Positions 33,880 through 45,287 of a stretch of DNA of 64,000 nucleotides are shown here, in pieces. The position numbers and the translations under genes are program-made. This DNA comes from Pyrus communis (taxonomy: Eukaryota > Streptophyta > Magnoliopsida > Rosales > Rosaceae). Below the pieces are notes generated by a model. That model worked only from the letters and a program-made list of their open reading frames with translations. It ran no database searches and was not told where the DNA came from. How positions within the stretch are numbered: position 1 is the stretch's first letter; each line of letters starts with the position of its first letter. The stretch lies in assembly GCF_963583255.1 (NCBI RefSeq), contig NC_084815.1, positions 11,269,724-11,333,723 on the forward strand, given 5' to 3'.

Positions 33880-34445
33880 TTTTTTCAAAAGTGTTCAAAG
33901 AGAAGGGGTGGATGGAGTTAAAATTTCACAAAGGGCCGGAGTCGAGTTTCAGGAATGGGAAATCTTCAGAGTGTGTGTGTTGGGGTGATTGATAGCTCTA
34001 TAAAAAGCCAAGACGACGCGTCAACCGATTCAAAGAGCCGGATTTTCCGGCGTAATTTAGGCGACGCTCCCTCGGCTTTTCAGAAAACGCGTTCAACTTT
34101 GTCAAAAGATTTCTGACAAAGCTGAAAACACGTGGAGGCCATCATCGCATCTACACATCTTTAGCCGACAAGCGCAAAGTTCGGCGACGCTTTCTCTGCT
34201 TTTCAGAAGACGCGTGCAGCTTTGTCAAAAGGAGCCGCATCTGTACTACCACGTGTCGTTCAGAAAGCGAAGGGGCGTCGTTCAGAAATCGAAGGGGCGC
34301 CTGCTCAGAAATCGAAGAGGCGTATTCAAAGATCGAAGAGGCGCCACTATTTCAAAGAGCTGGATTTGCGGGATCAAAACGTTTGTCGACAAGGGTAAAA
34401 AGTACCATCACTTGATATTATCTCTATATATGTCGACCTTCGTCT
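33880..34445. promoter_or_regulatory. Putative bidirectional promoter of cargo module
   Basis: Minus-direction TATA (TTTTTATAGAGC) at 33998-34006, about 120 bp before the aORF ATG. Plus-direction CTATATATG near 34423, about 45 bp before the mini-ORF ATG. Between them lie CACGTG cores near 34130 and 34252, two copies of a block with AACTTTGTCAAAAG and CTTTTCAGAA, and four units resembling TTCAGAAATCGAAGGGGCG. Confidence 0.55.
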
Positions 34446-34471
34446 TTTATGGCAGGGCAAACCTGAAGAAA

Positions 34472-34741
34472 ATGCCCAACTCTCCCTCACCTCTGAGGGC
34501 GCACTCCCAGCAAAGCCTTTCAAAATACTCAATTCTTTCTTCTTCCCCAAAGATGATACCAGATGCCTGGAGTACATATGACCCAGGAGGAAACGGCGGA
34601 TTGAAGCATGTGCTGATTCATTCACCGCTTCTTCAAAGCAAAGGTATCTCATATCATCAAGGTCAAAAGCAAAAGCATCTCATATCATGCTCTTTCCCTG
34701 TCTTTTTCTTTGTCCTTGTTCTTACTTGCATGGCAAAGTAA
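34472..34741 (+). CDS. Mini-ORF of cargo module (sense strand), copy B
   Basis: 89-codon ORF starting MPNSPSPLRAHSQQSLSK, downstream of a CTATATATG box. The N-terminal third matches copies at 23942 and 58945; the C-terminal part diverges after a frame change (SPLLQSKGISYHQGQ). No domain recognised. Uncertain whether translated. Confidence 0.3.
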   Translation: MPNSPSPLRAHSQQSLSKYSILSSSPKMIPDAWSTYDPGGNGGLKHVLIHSPLLQSKGISYHQGQKQKHLISCSFPVFFFVLVLTCMAK

Positions 34742-36932
34742 AAGAAGCAATCAGCCGGCACTTGGAGTCAGTCTTCCGATCTGGAGCCAACTGCCTGGAA
34801 TCTATTCCTGATTGCTTACCTAGCGTTGCTCTCGAGTAGTCATCTTCAACGGTTGTTACTCTTCCAGAGAAGGGACCACTCCTGCAAAGATTGAACAAAG
34901 AAACAGATAACAGGAGGAAGGTCAGACCTTCGGGGAAACCAAAAGAACCATCCTGCTGCCCAGTTCAAGAAGTAGCACAAAGGAAAATCAACGATGGGCA
35001 GAAACCAGTTCAAGAGTAAGCCTGTGGAATCACAAAGATCAAAGCCTCAATGCAATCACCAAGGAGAAGAGGGAATTTACACTCCATAACCAGATTTGCG
35101 TCCCTAAACTCTTCTCTTTGTTAATTACATTATGCCATGTTTAATATGTTTAGTTGCTTTTTGTGTGTTTACTTATGTTTTGTGTGAATCTATGCTTAAA
35201 ACATTGAGGACAATGTTTGATTTAAGTGTGGGGGGGTAACTAAAGTGTTTTGATGAAAATTCGTAGGGTTTTATCCACCATAACTTCAAATGTTGTTCCT
35301 TGCTGTTTTAAGGTGTTTTTAAGTTGTTTTAGAGTGTTTTAGTGTGTTTTGTTTTATAATTCGAAAATCCCATAAAAATTTGAAAAATTGTTTTGAAAAA
35401 CCCAAAAAGAGTTGTTTTAAGAGTCATTTTTGTGTGTTTGTGTCTTAGGGTACCTTCCAACACAATGATAAGGATTTGGTTTATAATTGCATGACGGTTA
35501 GGAAGAGTTATAAACATAGAGAAAAGTTTGATTTACTCTTGGTATATGCTTGGTTATGGTTATAATGTATGACTTCACATGCAATCATAAAAGAAAAAAA
35601 TTCGTTTTTGTAACATGCTTGAAGGAAGGAACTCAAACAAACGCTACAACCCTGAGAGACTTGAGCCTATAACGTTCTTTGGAGAGTATAATCTGTGATT
35701 TCTTGTTTTCTAAAGTCGTTGCATGATCTCATTATTCTTTGCTTGGTTACTACTTAGAAGGCGTTTCATCATATAGTTCCAAATGCTAGAACTCATGCCC
35801 ATTTCATTCAAAGCATGTTATTGATTTGCATAACACATATTCAAGAAGAAGTTGTGTAGTGACCACCACCATAGCCAAATAGCCTTACTTCCCATACTTC
35901 GTATATGTTGTAAGTTTTAACCCCGTTGAGCCTCGTTTTGCCTTTATTCCTTGTTTACCCACATCACCCCTTACCTAGCTTAGAGTAGGACTTTCTTATA
36001 CCCTTGTTCTTAAAGTTTAGTGAGCATGACTTAAATGAATTCCTTTTGAGTTACATTATGCAAGAAAATGAGTGTGGGGGAGTAAAAGTTTGTTCTTACG
36101 TTTATATGTATGTTTTGAGATTCAAAAGAAAAAGAAGAAAAGAAAAAAAAAAAAAAAAAAAAAAGGAGTGAAAATAAGTAAGAATGAACTCACGAGCGTT
36201 GATGGTTGAAGAAAGGGTCCAAAAAGTTGAATATGGCCCTAAGTTTTGTGTGATTTTCCCTTGGGTGTTCAAAGTTGATTTCTGCGTTCTTAAGGGAATT
36301 CTAAGTGCCTAATTCAATACTTTGCTCACTATTGCTTTAAGAATGTTTGTTTATCCTTCACCTTTCATTGTTAGCCAATACCCTAGCCCCGTTACTACCC
36401 TTTGACTTCTATATTGAGTGTTATGTATTTCAATTGTGGAGTTTGAACTTGGTATGAGCTTATGGTGTCACTGGTTCTCGCGTCTAAGTAGTAGCATTCC
36501 ATTCATGAGATCATATCTAAACATGCTTATTAACTCCAGAAAATGCTTTCCTTATTATAACATATGTGAGTGTTCGTCTACATGTTTACATCAATCTTCT
36601 CACATATACCTAGTATAGGGTGTGTAGTCAGAAAATCTGTGTGAAAAACGAGAGTGCATCTAGTAAGAAATTGAGGGAATTCTCTAAAGGCATGTTACTA
36701 CATTTGAAATGTGTTTTAATTGCTTAATTGTGAACTAGTATGTGGTGACTATGATTAAGAATGTACTTAAGTGTAAAGATGGCTCAAATCTGTGAGAATA
36801 ATGATTTTTAACTTGTCATGTGCATTGGAAGTCCCTGATACGATTGTTGGAAGGTGTAGGTTGTGTTTTGTTCTTTTTGTTTTGTTTTTCTGTTTTGCTC
36901 GAGGACTAGCAAAAGCTAAGTGTGGGGGTATT
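34742..36932 (+). other. Cargo end, 3' UTR and polypurine tract
   Basis: Cargo sequence ends near 35090, where AGATTTGCGTCCCTAAAC rejoins the sequence found after pol in the autonomous element. Three purine tracts occur: TAAGTGTGGGGGGG (35223-35236), GAGTGTGGGGGAG (36070-36082) and the functional-position tract AAGTGTGGGGGTATT (36918-36932). A-rich run 36138-36165. No gene supported. Confidence 0.85.
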
Positions 36933-38861
36933 TGATAGGAGCATATTTATGCGACTTAAATGGCTTGTTCTCGTACATTTACGTTATGTTTCTTTAGTTA
37001 TTTTAGTACTTTAAGCTATTTTCGTGTGTTTGTAGGTCCAAAGGGCTAAAGGAGCAAAAAGATGCATTTTGGAGACTTTTGGAGCACTTTTGGGCTAAGG
37101 ACGGATAGCTTATGCTTGAAGCCAAAGTGTTGGACGAAATTGAAGACCTAATTGGAGCCAAAGTGTTGGAACCTTGTTCTCTTTAGTTTTAGGACATTTA
37201 AACCTTTCCTAATCGCAATCATGCCATGCATAACACACATCCATTCTAACACATTGTCATTGCACATGCATTTCCTTCATTAGTTAAACCACATATCATA
37301 TCACTTAATCACTTATCACTTATCATCACCACTTAACCACTTATCATATCATAACCACATATCATATCACTTATCACTTATCACTTAACATATCATCCAC
37401 CTACTTCACCTACAACATCCACCTACTTCACCTACAACATCCACTTCACCTACAACATCCACCTACTTCACCTACAACATCCACCTACTTCACCTACAAC
37501 CTCCACTTACTTCACCAACCTCACACACTTACTTCACCTACAAATGACATAGCCATATGTTCCCTCCACTACTCCTATAAATACCCTTGCATTCATTCAT
37601 TCAGGAACATCTCATTTCATACACAACACACCATTTTTCCATTTCCCTTGTAATCCAAACACCACTCCCCAAACCATTCCCCCAAATCAAACTATCCTTA
37701 GACCTTGTGCTACAACAACGAGGAAGAGAAGAGTGCCTAAACGTTCATACAATTCAAGTTTGAGTTGTTGGAATGTTTAGGTGTTTCTTTGATTTCAATG
37801 TTTAAATTCAATTCTCTTTGTTTGTACGTATGAGGAATGGAAGAGAAGAGTGCCTAAACGTTCATACAATTCAAGTTTGAGTTGTTGGAATGTTTAGGTA
37901 TTTCTTTGATTTCAAAGTTATAATAAACTAAACCCCCTTTAGCTAGGGGGTGATTCGAAATATATGTTTATGCTTGCATTTTGATTTGATTACTTCTAAT
38001 TGCATTTCATAAGTTGTTGATTCAATTTGTTTAACCGTTTGATTGATAACTTATTTATGTATGTTTATTAAGAATGCGCGCTTAATTTTCATGCATGAAT
38101 ATGACGCTAGAATATAAGTGATTTTCACCTAATCGTTATGAACTTATATTCACAAGTAGTGGAGGTTGCTTATAAACAATCGCGTTAAATGAATTCTTGG
38201 CACGAGTTTCATGCTCATCATAGTAACGAATGCCTCGTCAACACTTATAGTTTTCATAATGCTTAATGATCTTTGATTGTATCTTTATTGTGCTGTTCAC
38301 GTAAAGGACTTTTGGAGAATGTTGTGAATTGCGTTGCGCTAACCCATCCAATTCATTAACTTAAGGAAAACTTGACGGTTAATTTAAGCGGACCTAATTA
38401 ACCCGGGTTGATGAGTTTCATAATTTATTGAAATGTAATTGGAAATCTTTTTATTATGCAAGTGTAACATATGTGGCGAGATGACCCCCTTAGCTATTCT
38501 ATCATCCATTCATTCCATTTCATCAATTTCATATTTACATTCTGTTTTAATTTGTTCATTTAATTTAATTTCGTATAAACTTAAATCCTCCTTTACTTTA
38601 ATGTCAATTTAGTTAGAAATCATTTTAGTTTGTGTTTTTAAAAGCATTTTGAGTTTTTGGTTTGTTTTAGAGTTTTAAAGTTTAGTTTTACATTCTTTGA
38701 GTCTAATTTAGTGTTTTATATTGCGTTTTTACGTTTTTGAGTCAGTTTCCAAGAGATTAACAATCCCTCCTAATCCCCGGTCCAGAACGATCCCTACTTG
38801 CACCTATACTACAAATTGACAAAAAGAGGGTTTAATTTGTGTGCGTATAAATCTCGCATCA
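36933..38861 (+). repeat. 3' LTR (1929 bp)
   Basis: Same length as the 5' LTR at 30101-32029, and no difference found when read side by side. TATAAATA at 37576-37583. Confidence 0.95.
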
Positions 38862-38967
38862 GTTAACAATCCCTCCTAATCCCCGGTCTAGAACGATCCC
38901 TACTTATACATATACTACAATTTGACGAAAAGAGGGTTTAATTTGTGTGCGTATAAATCACGCATCA

Positions 38968-40454
38968 CCAAACCATTCACACCATCAAACTATCCTTAGA
39001 CCTTGTGCTACAACGAAGAGGAAGATAAGAGGGCCTAAACGTTCATACAATTCAAATTTGAGTTGTTGGAATGTTTAGGTGTTTCTTTGATTTCAATGTT
39101 TAATTTCAATGCTCTTTGTTTTGTACGAATGAGGAATGGATGATAAGAGGGCCTAAACGTTCATACAATTCAAGTTTGAGTTGTTGGAATGTTTAGGCGT
39201 TTCTTTGATTCTCTTTGTTTTGTACCATGAGGAACTAAACCCCCCTTGGTTAGGGGGTGATTCGAATATATGTTTATGCTTGCATTTTGATTTGAATACT
39301 TCTAATTGCGTTTCATAAGTTGTGGATTCAATTCGTTTAACTGTTTGATTGATAACTTATTTATGTATGTTCATTGAGAGTGCACACTTAATTTTCATGC
39401 ATGAATATGACGCTAGAATATAAGTGAGTTTCACCTAATCGTTATGAACTTATATTCACAAGTAGTGGAGGTTGCTTATAAACAATCGCGTTAAATGAAT
39501 TCTTGGCATAAGTTTCATGCAATCCATAGTAACGAATGCCTCGTCAACACTTATAATTTTCATAGAGCGTAATGATTCTTGCTTGTACCTCTTCTATGCA
39601 TTCATGTTGAGGACTTGTGGGGAATGTTTTGAATTGTCGCATGCATCATCCAATTCAATAACGTTAGGAAGATTTGAAGGTTAATTAGTGCATCACGGTT
39701 AACTTGGGGTGTTGAGTATCATAGTTTATTGAAATGCAATTGGAAATCATTTTATTATGCAAGTATAACATGTATGGAGATGAACCCCTTAGCCATTCTA
39801 TCATCCATTCATTCCATTCCATCAAATTCGTTTTACAATCTGTTTAGTTTATTAATTTGTTTTGTTATTTCAATTTTCGTATAAATCTAAATCCCCCTTT
39901 ACTTTAATGTCCAATTTAGTTAGAAATCAATTTAGTTTGTGCTTTTAAGTGTTTTGATTCATTTTATTTCCCAATTTCGTCCAGATTCACCAAAGTGCTC
40001 AAAACTGCCCAGAAAGTGATTTTAAGGCAGTTTTGAGTGTTTTGGGTGATGTTTGAGTCTTTTGGTTTGTTTTAATGTTTTAAGTGTTTAGTTTTACAAT
40101 CTTTAAGTTAGTTTAGTGTTTTATATTGTGTTTTTACGTTCTTGAGTCAAGTTATTACTTAATTTCGTCCAAATTTGTGTTTGTGCTCAAATCTGCCCAG
40201 AAAGTGGTTTTTAGGCAGATTTGAGTGTGTTTGTGTTGTTTTGAGTCTTTTGGTTTGTCTTAGTGTTTTAAAGTTTAGTTTTGAATTCTTTGAGTCTAGT
40301 ATAGTGTTTCATATTGTTATTTTACGTTTTTGAGTCAAATCCAAGTGGTTAACAATCCCTCCTAATCCCCGGTCCAGAACGATCCCTACTTATACATATA
40401 CTACAATTTGACGAAAAGAGGGTTTAATTTGTGTGCGTATAAATTCCCGCATCA
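38968..40454 (+). repeat. 5'-truncated LTR followed by PBS
   Basis: Begins inside an LTR (CCAAACCATTCACACC), where the 3' LTR ending at 38967 abuts, and ends CCCGCATCA. Two CCTAAAC stem-loops and both U5 hairpins are present. PBS follows, so this was a 5' LTR. Confidence 0.85.
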
Positions 40455-40459
40455 AATTT

Positions 40460-40477
40460 TGGCGCCGTTGCCGGGGA
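40460..40477 (+). other. tRNA-Asp primer-binding site
   Basis: TGGCGCCGTTGCCGGGGA, 5 bp after the LTR end at 40454. Confidence 0.9.
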
Positions 40478-40576
40478 TTAGCAACTTTGCTAATCCTTTG
40501 GATTGTTATTTTCGTTTTGTTTTTAGTTTTTGATTTGTGTTTTATTTGTTGAATTCAAGTACTAGAGAAGAACAAC

Positions 40577-40861
40577 ATGGCACTTGATAATGCTTCTCTT
40601 TTGTCACAGCTCATGGAACAGTCCCAAATGCAAAACGTTGATATATTTGATCTTCAATCAAGGAATAACGTGTTTTCCAATACTTACAATTCAGATTGGA
40701 GTGATCATTCAAACTCTATGTGGTGGGAAGCTCAACATGTTCAAGAAGAAGGATATTGGCAGCCACCACAACCTCATATTCAATATGCCCGACCAAATTC
40801 AAGTTCGTCAATAGATTATAATCAAAAGCTTAATGAATTAATTTGTTTGGTGCAGGGCTCA
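40577..40861 (+). pseudogene. Truncated gag-derived ORF (copy 3)
   Basis: Starts MALDNASLLSQLMEQ and matches the first 95 or so codons of copies 1 and 2 up to LVQGSQN. Then it breaks into inverted leader sequence and stops at 40879. The frame is open but the rest of the protein is missing. Confidence 0.8.
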
Positions 40862-42002
40862 CAAAATCCAAGAGATTAGCAAATTTGCTAATCCCCGGCA
40901 ACGGCGCCAAAATTTGATGCGAGATTTATACGCACACAAATTAAACCCTCTTTTTGTCAATTGTAGTAAGTATGTAAGTAGGGATCGTTCTTAACCGGGG
41001 ATTAGGAGGGATTGCAAATCACTTGGAAACTGACTCAAAAACGTAAAATAAAGTTTAAAACACTAAACTAGACTCAAAGAATGCGAAACTAAATGCTTGA
41101 AACACTAAAACAAACCAAAAGACTCAAACATCACCCAAAACACTCAAAACTGCCTTAAAAACACTTTCTGGGCAGTTTTGAGCACTTTGGTGAATTTGGA
41201 CGAATTTGTGAAACAAATTGAATCAAAACACTTATAAACACAAACTAATACACTTTCTAACTAAATTGGACATTAAAGTAAAGGGGGATTTAGGATTTGA
41301 CGAAAATTGAAATAACGAAACAAGTTAATAAACTAGACAGAATGTAAATATGAAATTGATGAAATGGAATGAATGGATGATAGAATAGCTAAGGGGTTCA
41401 TCTCCATACATGTTACACTTGCATAATAAAACGATTTCCAATTGCATTTCAATAAACCATTAATTCTCAACGCTCCAAGTTAATTAGGTCCGCTTAAATT
41501 AACTTTCAAATCTTCCTAACGTTATTGAATTGGATGATTGCATACGACAACCCAAAACATTCCCCACAAGTCCCCTACATGATTGCATAATAGAGATACA
41601 AGCAAGAATCATTATGCTCTATGAAAATTATAAGTGTTGACGAGGCATTCGTTACTATGGAATACGCATGAAACTTATGCCAAAAATGCGTTTAACGCGA
41701 TTGTTTATAAGCAACCTCCACTACTTGCGAATATAAGTTCGTACCTATTAGGTGAAACTCACTTATATTCTAGCGTCATATTCATGCATGAAAATTAAGC
41801 GCGTATTCTCAATAAACATACATAAATAAGTTATCAATCAAACGGTTAAACAAATTGAATCCACAACTTATGAAACGCAATTAGAAGTAATCAAATCAAA
41901 ATGCAAGCATAAACATATATTTCGAATCCCCCCCTAGCCAAGGGGGGGTTTAGTTCCTCATAACTTTGAAATCAAAGAAACACCTAAACATTCCAACAAC
42001 TC
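40862..42002 (-). repeat. Inverted leader, PBS and LTR fragment
   Basis: Reverse-strand leader and PBS (TCCCCGGCAACGGCGCCA, about 40892-40909) followed by an LTR start at 40915. The LTR runs through the U5 hairpin (near 41144-41183) and GGGGGGGTTTAG to the middle of a CCTAAAC stem-loop, where it breaks at 42002 into aORF sequence. Confidence 0.8.
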
Positions 42003-42311
42003 CACCTGACGGGAGCGGGCAAGCAGGCGTTGGCCCATGTTGGACACAGAACTCGCACACTGAACACTAAGTGCGAGGGACTCTTGAACGGCCAACTCAT
42101 CGGACCGTCCTGACAGCAGCCTACTATCTTTTGGAGTGAGGAGGTTCCTAGCTATTATTGTAGCTGTTGTGGCGTCCTGCATCACGGAGTCTTCACCTGT
42201 GAGAGGACCGTTAGAAGATAAGAAAGAAGGGCGCCATACGTTACCTTGACGCGGCGCGCCCGTATCACTGCTAAGGCTCAATTCCAAGCTAAGGTTCGAT
42301 GGGTTTGCCAT
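42003..42311 (-). pseudogene. Truncated aORF (copy 4)
   Basis: First 103 or so codons match copy 2, including EAR-like LSLELSLSS, and end at RSRQVE, the start of the coiled coil. The frame then runs into LTR sequence and stops at 41958. The coiled coil and Pro/Met tail are lost. Confidence 0.85.
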
Positions 42312-42830
42312 TTTTCAAAAGTGTTCAAAGAGAAGGGGTGGATGGAGTTAAATTTCAAAGGGCCGGAGACGATGTTCAAGAATGGGAATTCTTCAGAGTG
42401 TGTTTGTTGTGGTGATCGATAGCTCTATAAAAAAAAGCCAAGGCGACGCGTCCACCGATTCAAAAAGCCGGAATTTCCTGCGGAAGTTCGGCGACGCTTT
42501 CTCTGCTTTTCAGAAAACGCGTTCAACTTTGTCAAAAGTTCACGTGGAGGTCATCATCGCAGCTACACTTTTGCCGACAAGCGTAAATTTCGGCGACGCT
42601 TTCTCTGCTTTTCAGAAAACGCGTGCGACTTTGTCAAAAGAGCTCTGACAGAGCCGCATCCGCACTACCACGTGTCGTTCAGAAAGTGAAGGGGCGCCTG
42701 TGCAGAAATCGAAGGGGCGTCCGTTCAGAAATCGAAGAGTCGTTTGCTCAGAAATTGAAGAGACGTTTGTCGACAAGGGTAAAAGAACAGTACCACCACT
42801 TGATATTATCTCTATATATGTCGACCTTCA
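42312..42830. promoter_or_regulatory. Putative bidirectional promoter of cargo module
   Basis: Minus-direction TATA at about 42424-42436 and plus-direction CTATATATG near 42811. Two AAACGCGT blocks with CTTTTCAGAA, CACGTG cores near 42541 and 42670, and four units of the TTCAGAAATCGAAG type (42678-42765). Confidence 0.5.
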
Positions 42831-42859
42831 TCTTTTATGGCAAAGCAAACCTGAAGAAA

Positions 42860-43078
42860 ATGTCCAACTCTTCCGCACCTCTGAGGGCGCTCTCCCAGCA
42901 ACGCCTTTTGAAATACTCAATTTTTTCTCCCCCAAAGAAGATACCAGAAACCTGGAGTACAAATAAGGCAGAAGGAAACGGTCGATCGAAGCATGTGGAG
43001 ACAACCACAACAAATACATGTGCTGCTTCATTCGCCGTTTCTTCAAAAGCAAAGGTATCTCATATCATCAAGGTCTAA
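42860..43078 (+). CDS. Mini-ORF of cargo module (sense strand), copy C
   Basis: 72-codon ORF starting MSNSSAPLRALSQQ, the most diverged of the four copies. IPETWST replaces IPDAWST. It then reads through sequence with TTTTNTC and ends at SHIIKV. Low-confidence coding call. Confidence 0.28.
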   Translation: MSNSSAPLRALSQQRLLKYSIFSPPKKIPETWSTNKAEGNGRSKHVETTTTNTCAASFAVSSKAKVSHIIKV

Positions 43079-45287
43079 AGCAAAAGTATCTCATATCATG
43101 CTCTTTCCCTGTCCTTTTCTTTGTCCTTGTTCTTACTCGCATGGCAAGGTGAAAGAAGCAATCAGCCGGCACTTGGAGTCAGTCTTCCGATCTGGAGCCA
43201 ACTGCCTGGAATCTGTTCCTGATTGCTTACCTAGCGTTGCTCTCGAGTAGTCATCTTCAACGGTTGATACACTTCCAGAGAAGGGACCACTTCTGCAAAG
43301 GGGAGCGAGTAAGGCAAGTGAAAATGATACATTGAAGCATGTGGAGACAAACATAGGCTGAGTTATACTCCAACCCTTTTCAATACGAATTGGAAAGATT
43401 GAACAAAGAAACAGACCAAAGGAGTAAGCTCAGACCTTCGGGGGAGACCAAAAGAATCCTGCTGCCCATTTCAAGAGTAGCACAAAGGAAAATCAACGAT
43501 GAGAGGAACCCCTGTGGAATCAACAACATCAAGCCTCATTGCAATCAACAAGGAGAAGATGGAATTTACACTCCATAACCAGATTTGCGTCCCTAAACTC
43601 TTCTCTTTGTTAATTACATTCTGCCATGTTTACTATGTTTAAGTGCTTTTTGTGTGTTTACTTATGTTTTGTGTGAATCTATGCTTAAAACATTGAGGAA
43701 AATGTTTGATTTAAGTGTGGGGGGGTAACTAAGTATGTTGATGCAAACTCGTTGGATTTTATCACCCATAACTTCAAATGTTGTTCCTTACTGTTTTAAG
43801 GTGTTTTTAAGTTGTTTTAGAGTGTTTTAGTATGTTTTGTTTTTATAACTCCAAAAATCACATAAAAATTTGAAAAACATGTTTTAAAAAGCCTAAAAAG
43901 AGTGTTTTGAGTCGTTTTTGTGTGTTTGTGTCTTAGGGTACCTTCCAACACAATGATAAGGATTTGGTTTGTAATTGCATGACGGTTAAAAAGAGTTATA
44001 AACATAGAGAAAAGTTTGATTTACTCTTGGTATATGCTTGGTTATGGTTATAATGTATGACTTCACATGCAATCATAAAAGAAAAATTCATTTTTGTAAC
44101 ATGCTTGAAGGAAGGAACTCAAACAAACGCTACATCCCTGTGAGACTCGAGCCATTACTTTCTTTGGAGAGTTATTTTCTGTGATTCTTTGTTTTCTAAA
44201 GTTGTTGCATGATCTCATTATTCCTTGCTTGGTTGCTACTTAGAATGCAATTGTATCATGATAGAACTAAATGCTAGAACTTATATCCGTTTCATTCAAA
44301 GCATGACATTGAATTGCATAATATATATCAAGATGAAGTTGTTGCCACCATAGCCAAATAGCCTTACTTCCCATATTTCGTATATATTAGTTTTAACCCC
44401 GTTGAGCCTCGTTTAGCCTATTTTCTTTGCTAACCAAATCACCCTTTACCTAACCTAGAGTAGGACTTTCCTATACCCTTGTTCTTGAAGTATACTGAGC
44501 ATGACTTAAAAGAATTCCTTTTGATTAATATGTTGCAGAAAATAAGTGTGGGGGAAGGGATTTTTGTGTGTATGTATGTGCCTAAGTCTTAAAGGAGGCA
44601 CGGGGAAAAAGAAAAAAAAAATGTGAGAAAAAGAAGAAGAAAAGAAAGAAAAAGAGTGAAAATAAGTGAGAATGGACTCACAAGTGTGATTGTTGAAGAA
44701 AGGGCCCAAAAGGTTTGAATATGGCCCTAAGTTTTGTGTGACTTCCCCTTGGGTGTTCAAAGTTGACTTCTGCGTTCTAAAGGGAATTCTAAGTGCCTAA
44801 TTCAATACTTTGCTCACTATTGCTTAAAGAACGTTTGTTTTCCCTATCCTTTCATTGTTAGCCAACTCCCCAAGCCCCGTTACAACCTTTGACTTCTATC
44901 TTGATCGTTATGTGTTCAATAATGTGGAGTTTGGAATTGATATGAGCTTATGGACTCACTGGTTCTCGTTCTAAGTAGTAGCATTTCATTCATGAGATCA
45001 TATATATACATGTTAATAATTCCAGAAAATGCTTTCCTTGTTATAACATATGTGAGTGTTCGTCTACATGTTTACATCAATCTTCTCACATATACCTAGT
45101 GTAGGGAGTGTAGTCAGAAAATCTGTGTGAAAAACGAGTGCATATCTTGTAAGGATTTGAGCAAATTCTCTAAGGCATGTTACTACATTCAAAACATGGT
45201 TTTAAATGCTTAATGGTGAAATAATATGTGGTGACTATGAGTAAGAATGTACTTAAGTGTGAAGATGACAAAAATCTATGGGACTAA

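Larger units (their letters stand above)
30101..38861 (+). mobile_element. Complete non-autonomous Athila-derived element, TSD GTTAA
   Basis: 8761 bp with two 1929-bp LTRs, PBS, gag-like ORF, antisense aORF, mini-ORF, 3' UTR and polypurine tract. Flanked by GTTAA at 30096-30100 and 38862-38866. Removing it restores AAGTGGTTAACAATCCC, the sequence of other LTRs. No LTR difference was found by eye, so it is the youngest or one of the youngest insertions in the window. No pol, so it depends on proteins supplied in trans. Confidence 0.95.
27648..38967 (+). repeat. 3' LTR split by a nested element
   Basis: LTR sequence 27648-30100 follows a polypurine tract. It resumes at 38867 (38862-38866 is the TSD copy) and ends CACGCATCA at 38967. 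The U3 has the RY cluster (27920-28340) and a TATAAATA box near 28370. About 126 bp of unrelated sequence sits at 29955-30080. A patch around 28998-29348 matches another LTR better than its apparent partner. Confidence 0.85.
42003..45287 (+). mobile_element. 3' half of a plus-strand non-autonomous element
   Basis: Contains, in element sense, a truncated antisense aORF, the bidirectional promoter, a mini-ORF, the cargo end (about 43590) and most of the 3' UTR with two PPT-like tracts (near 43713 and 44546). It stops at CTATGGGACTAA, where the autonomous element is inserted. The rest of its 3' UTR should continue as TGATTTTTAAC beyond the window. Confidence 0.8.
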
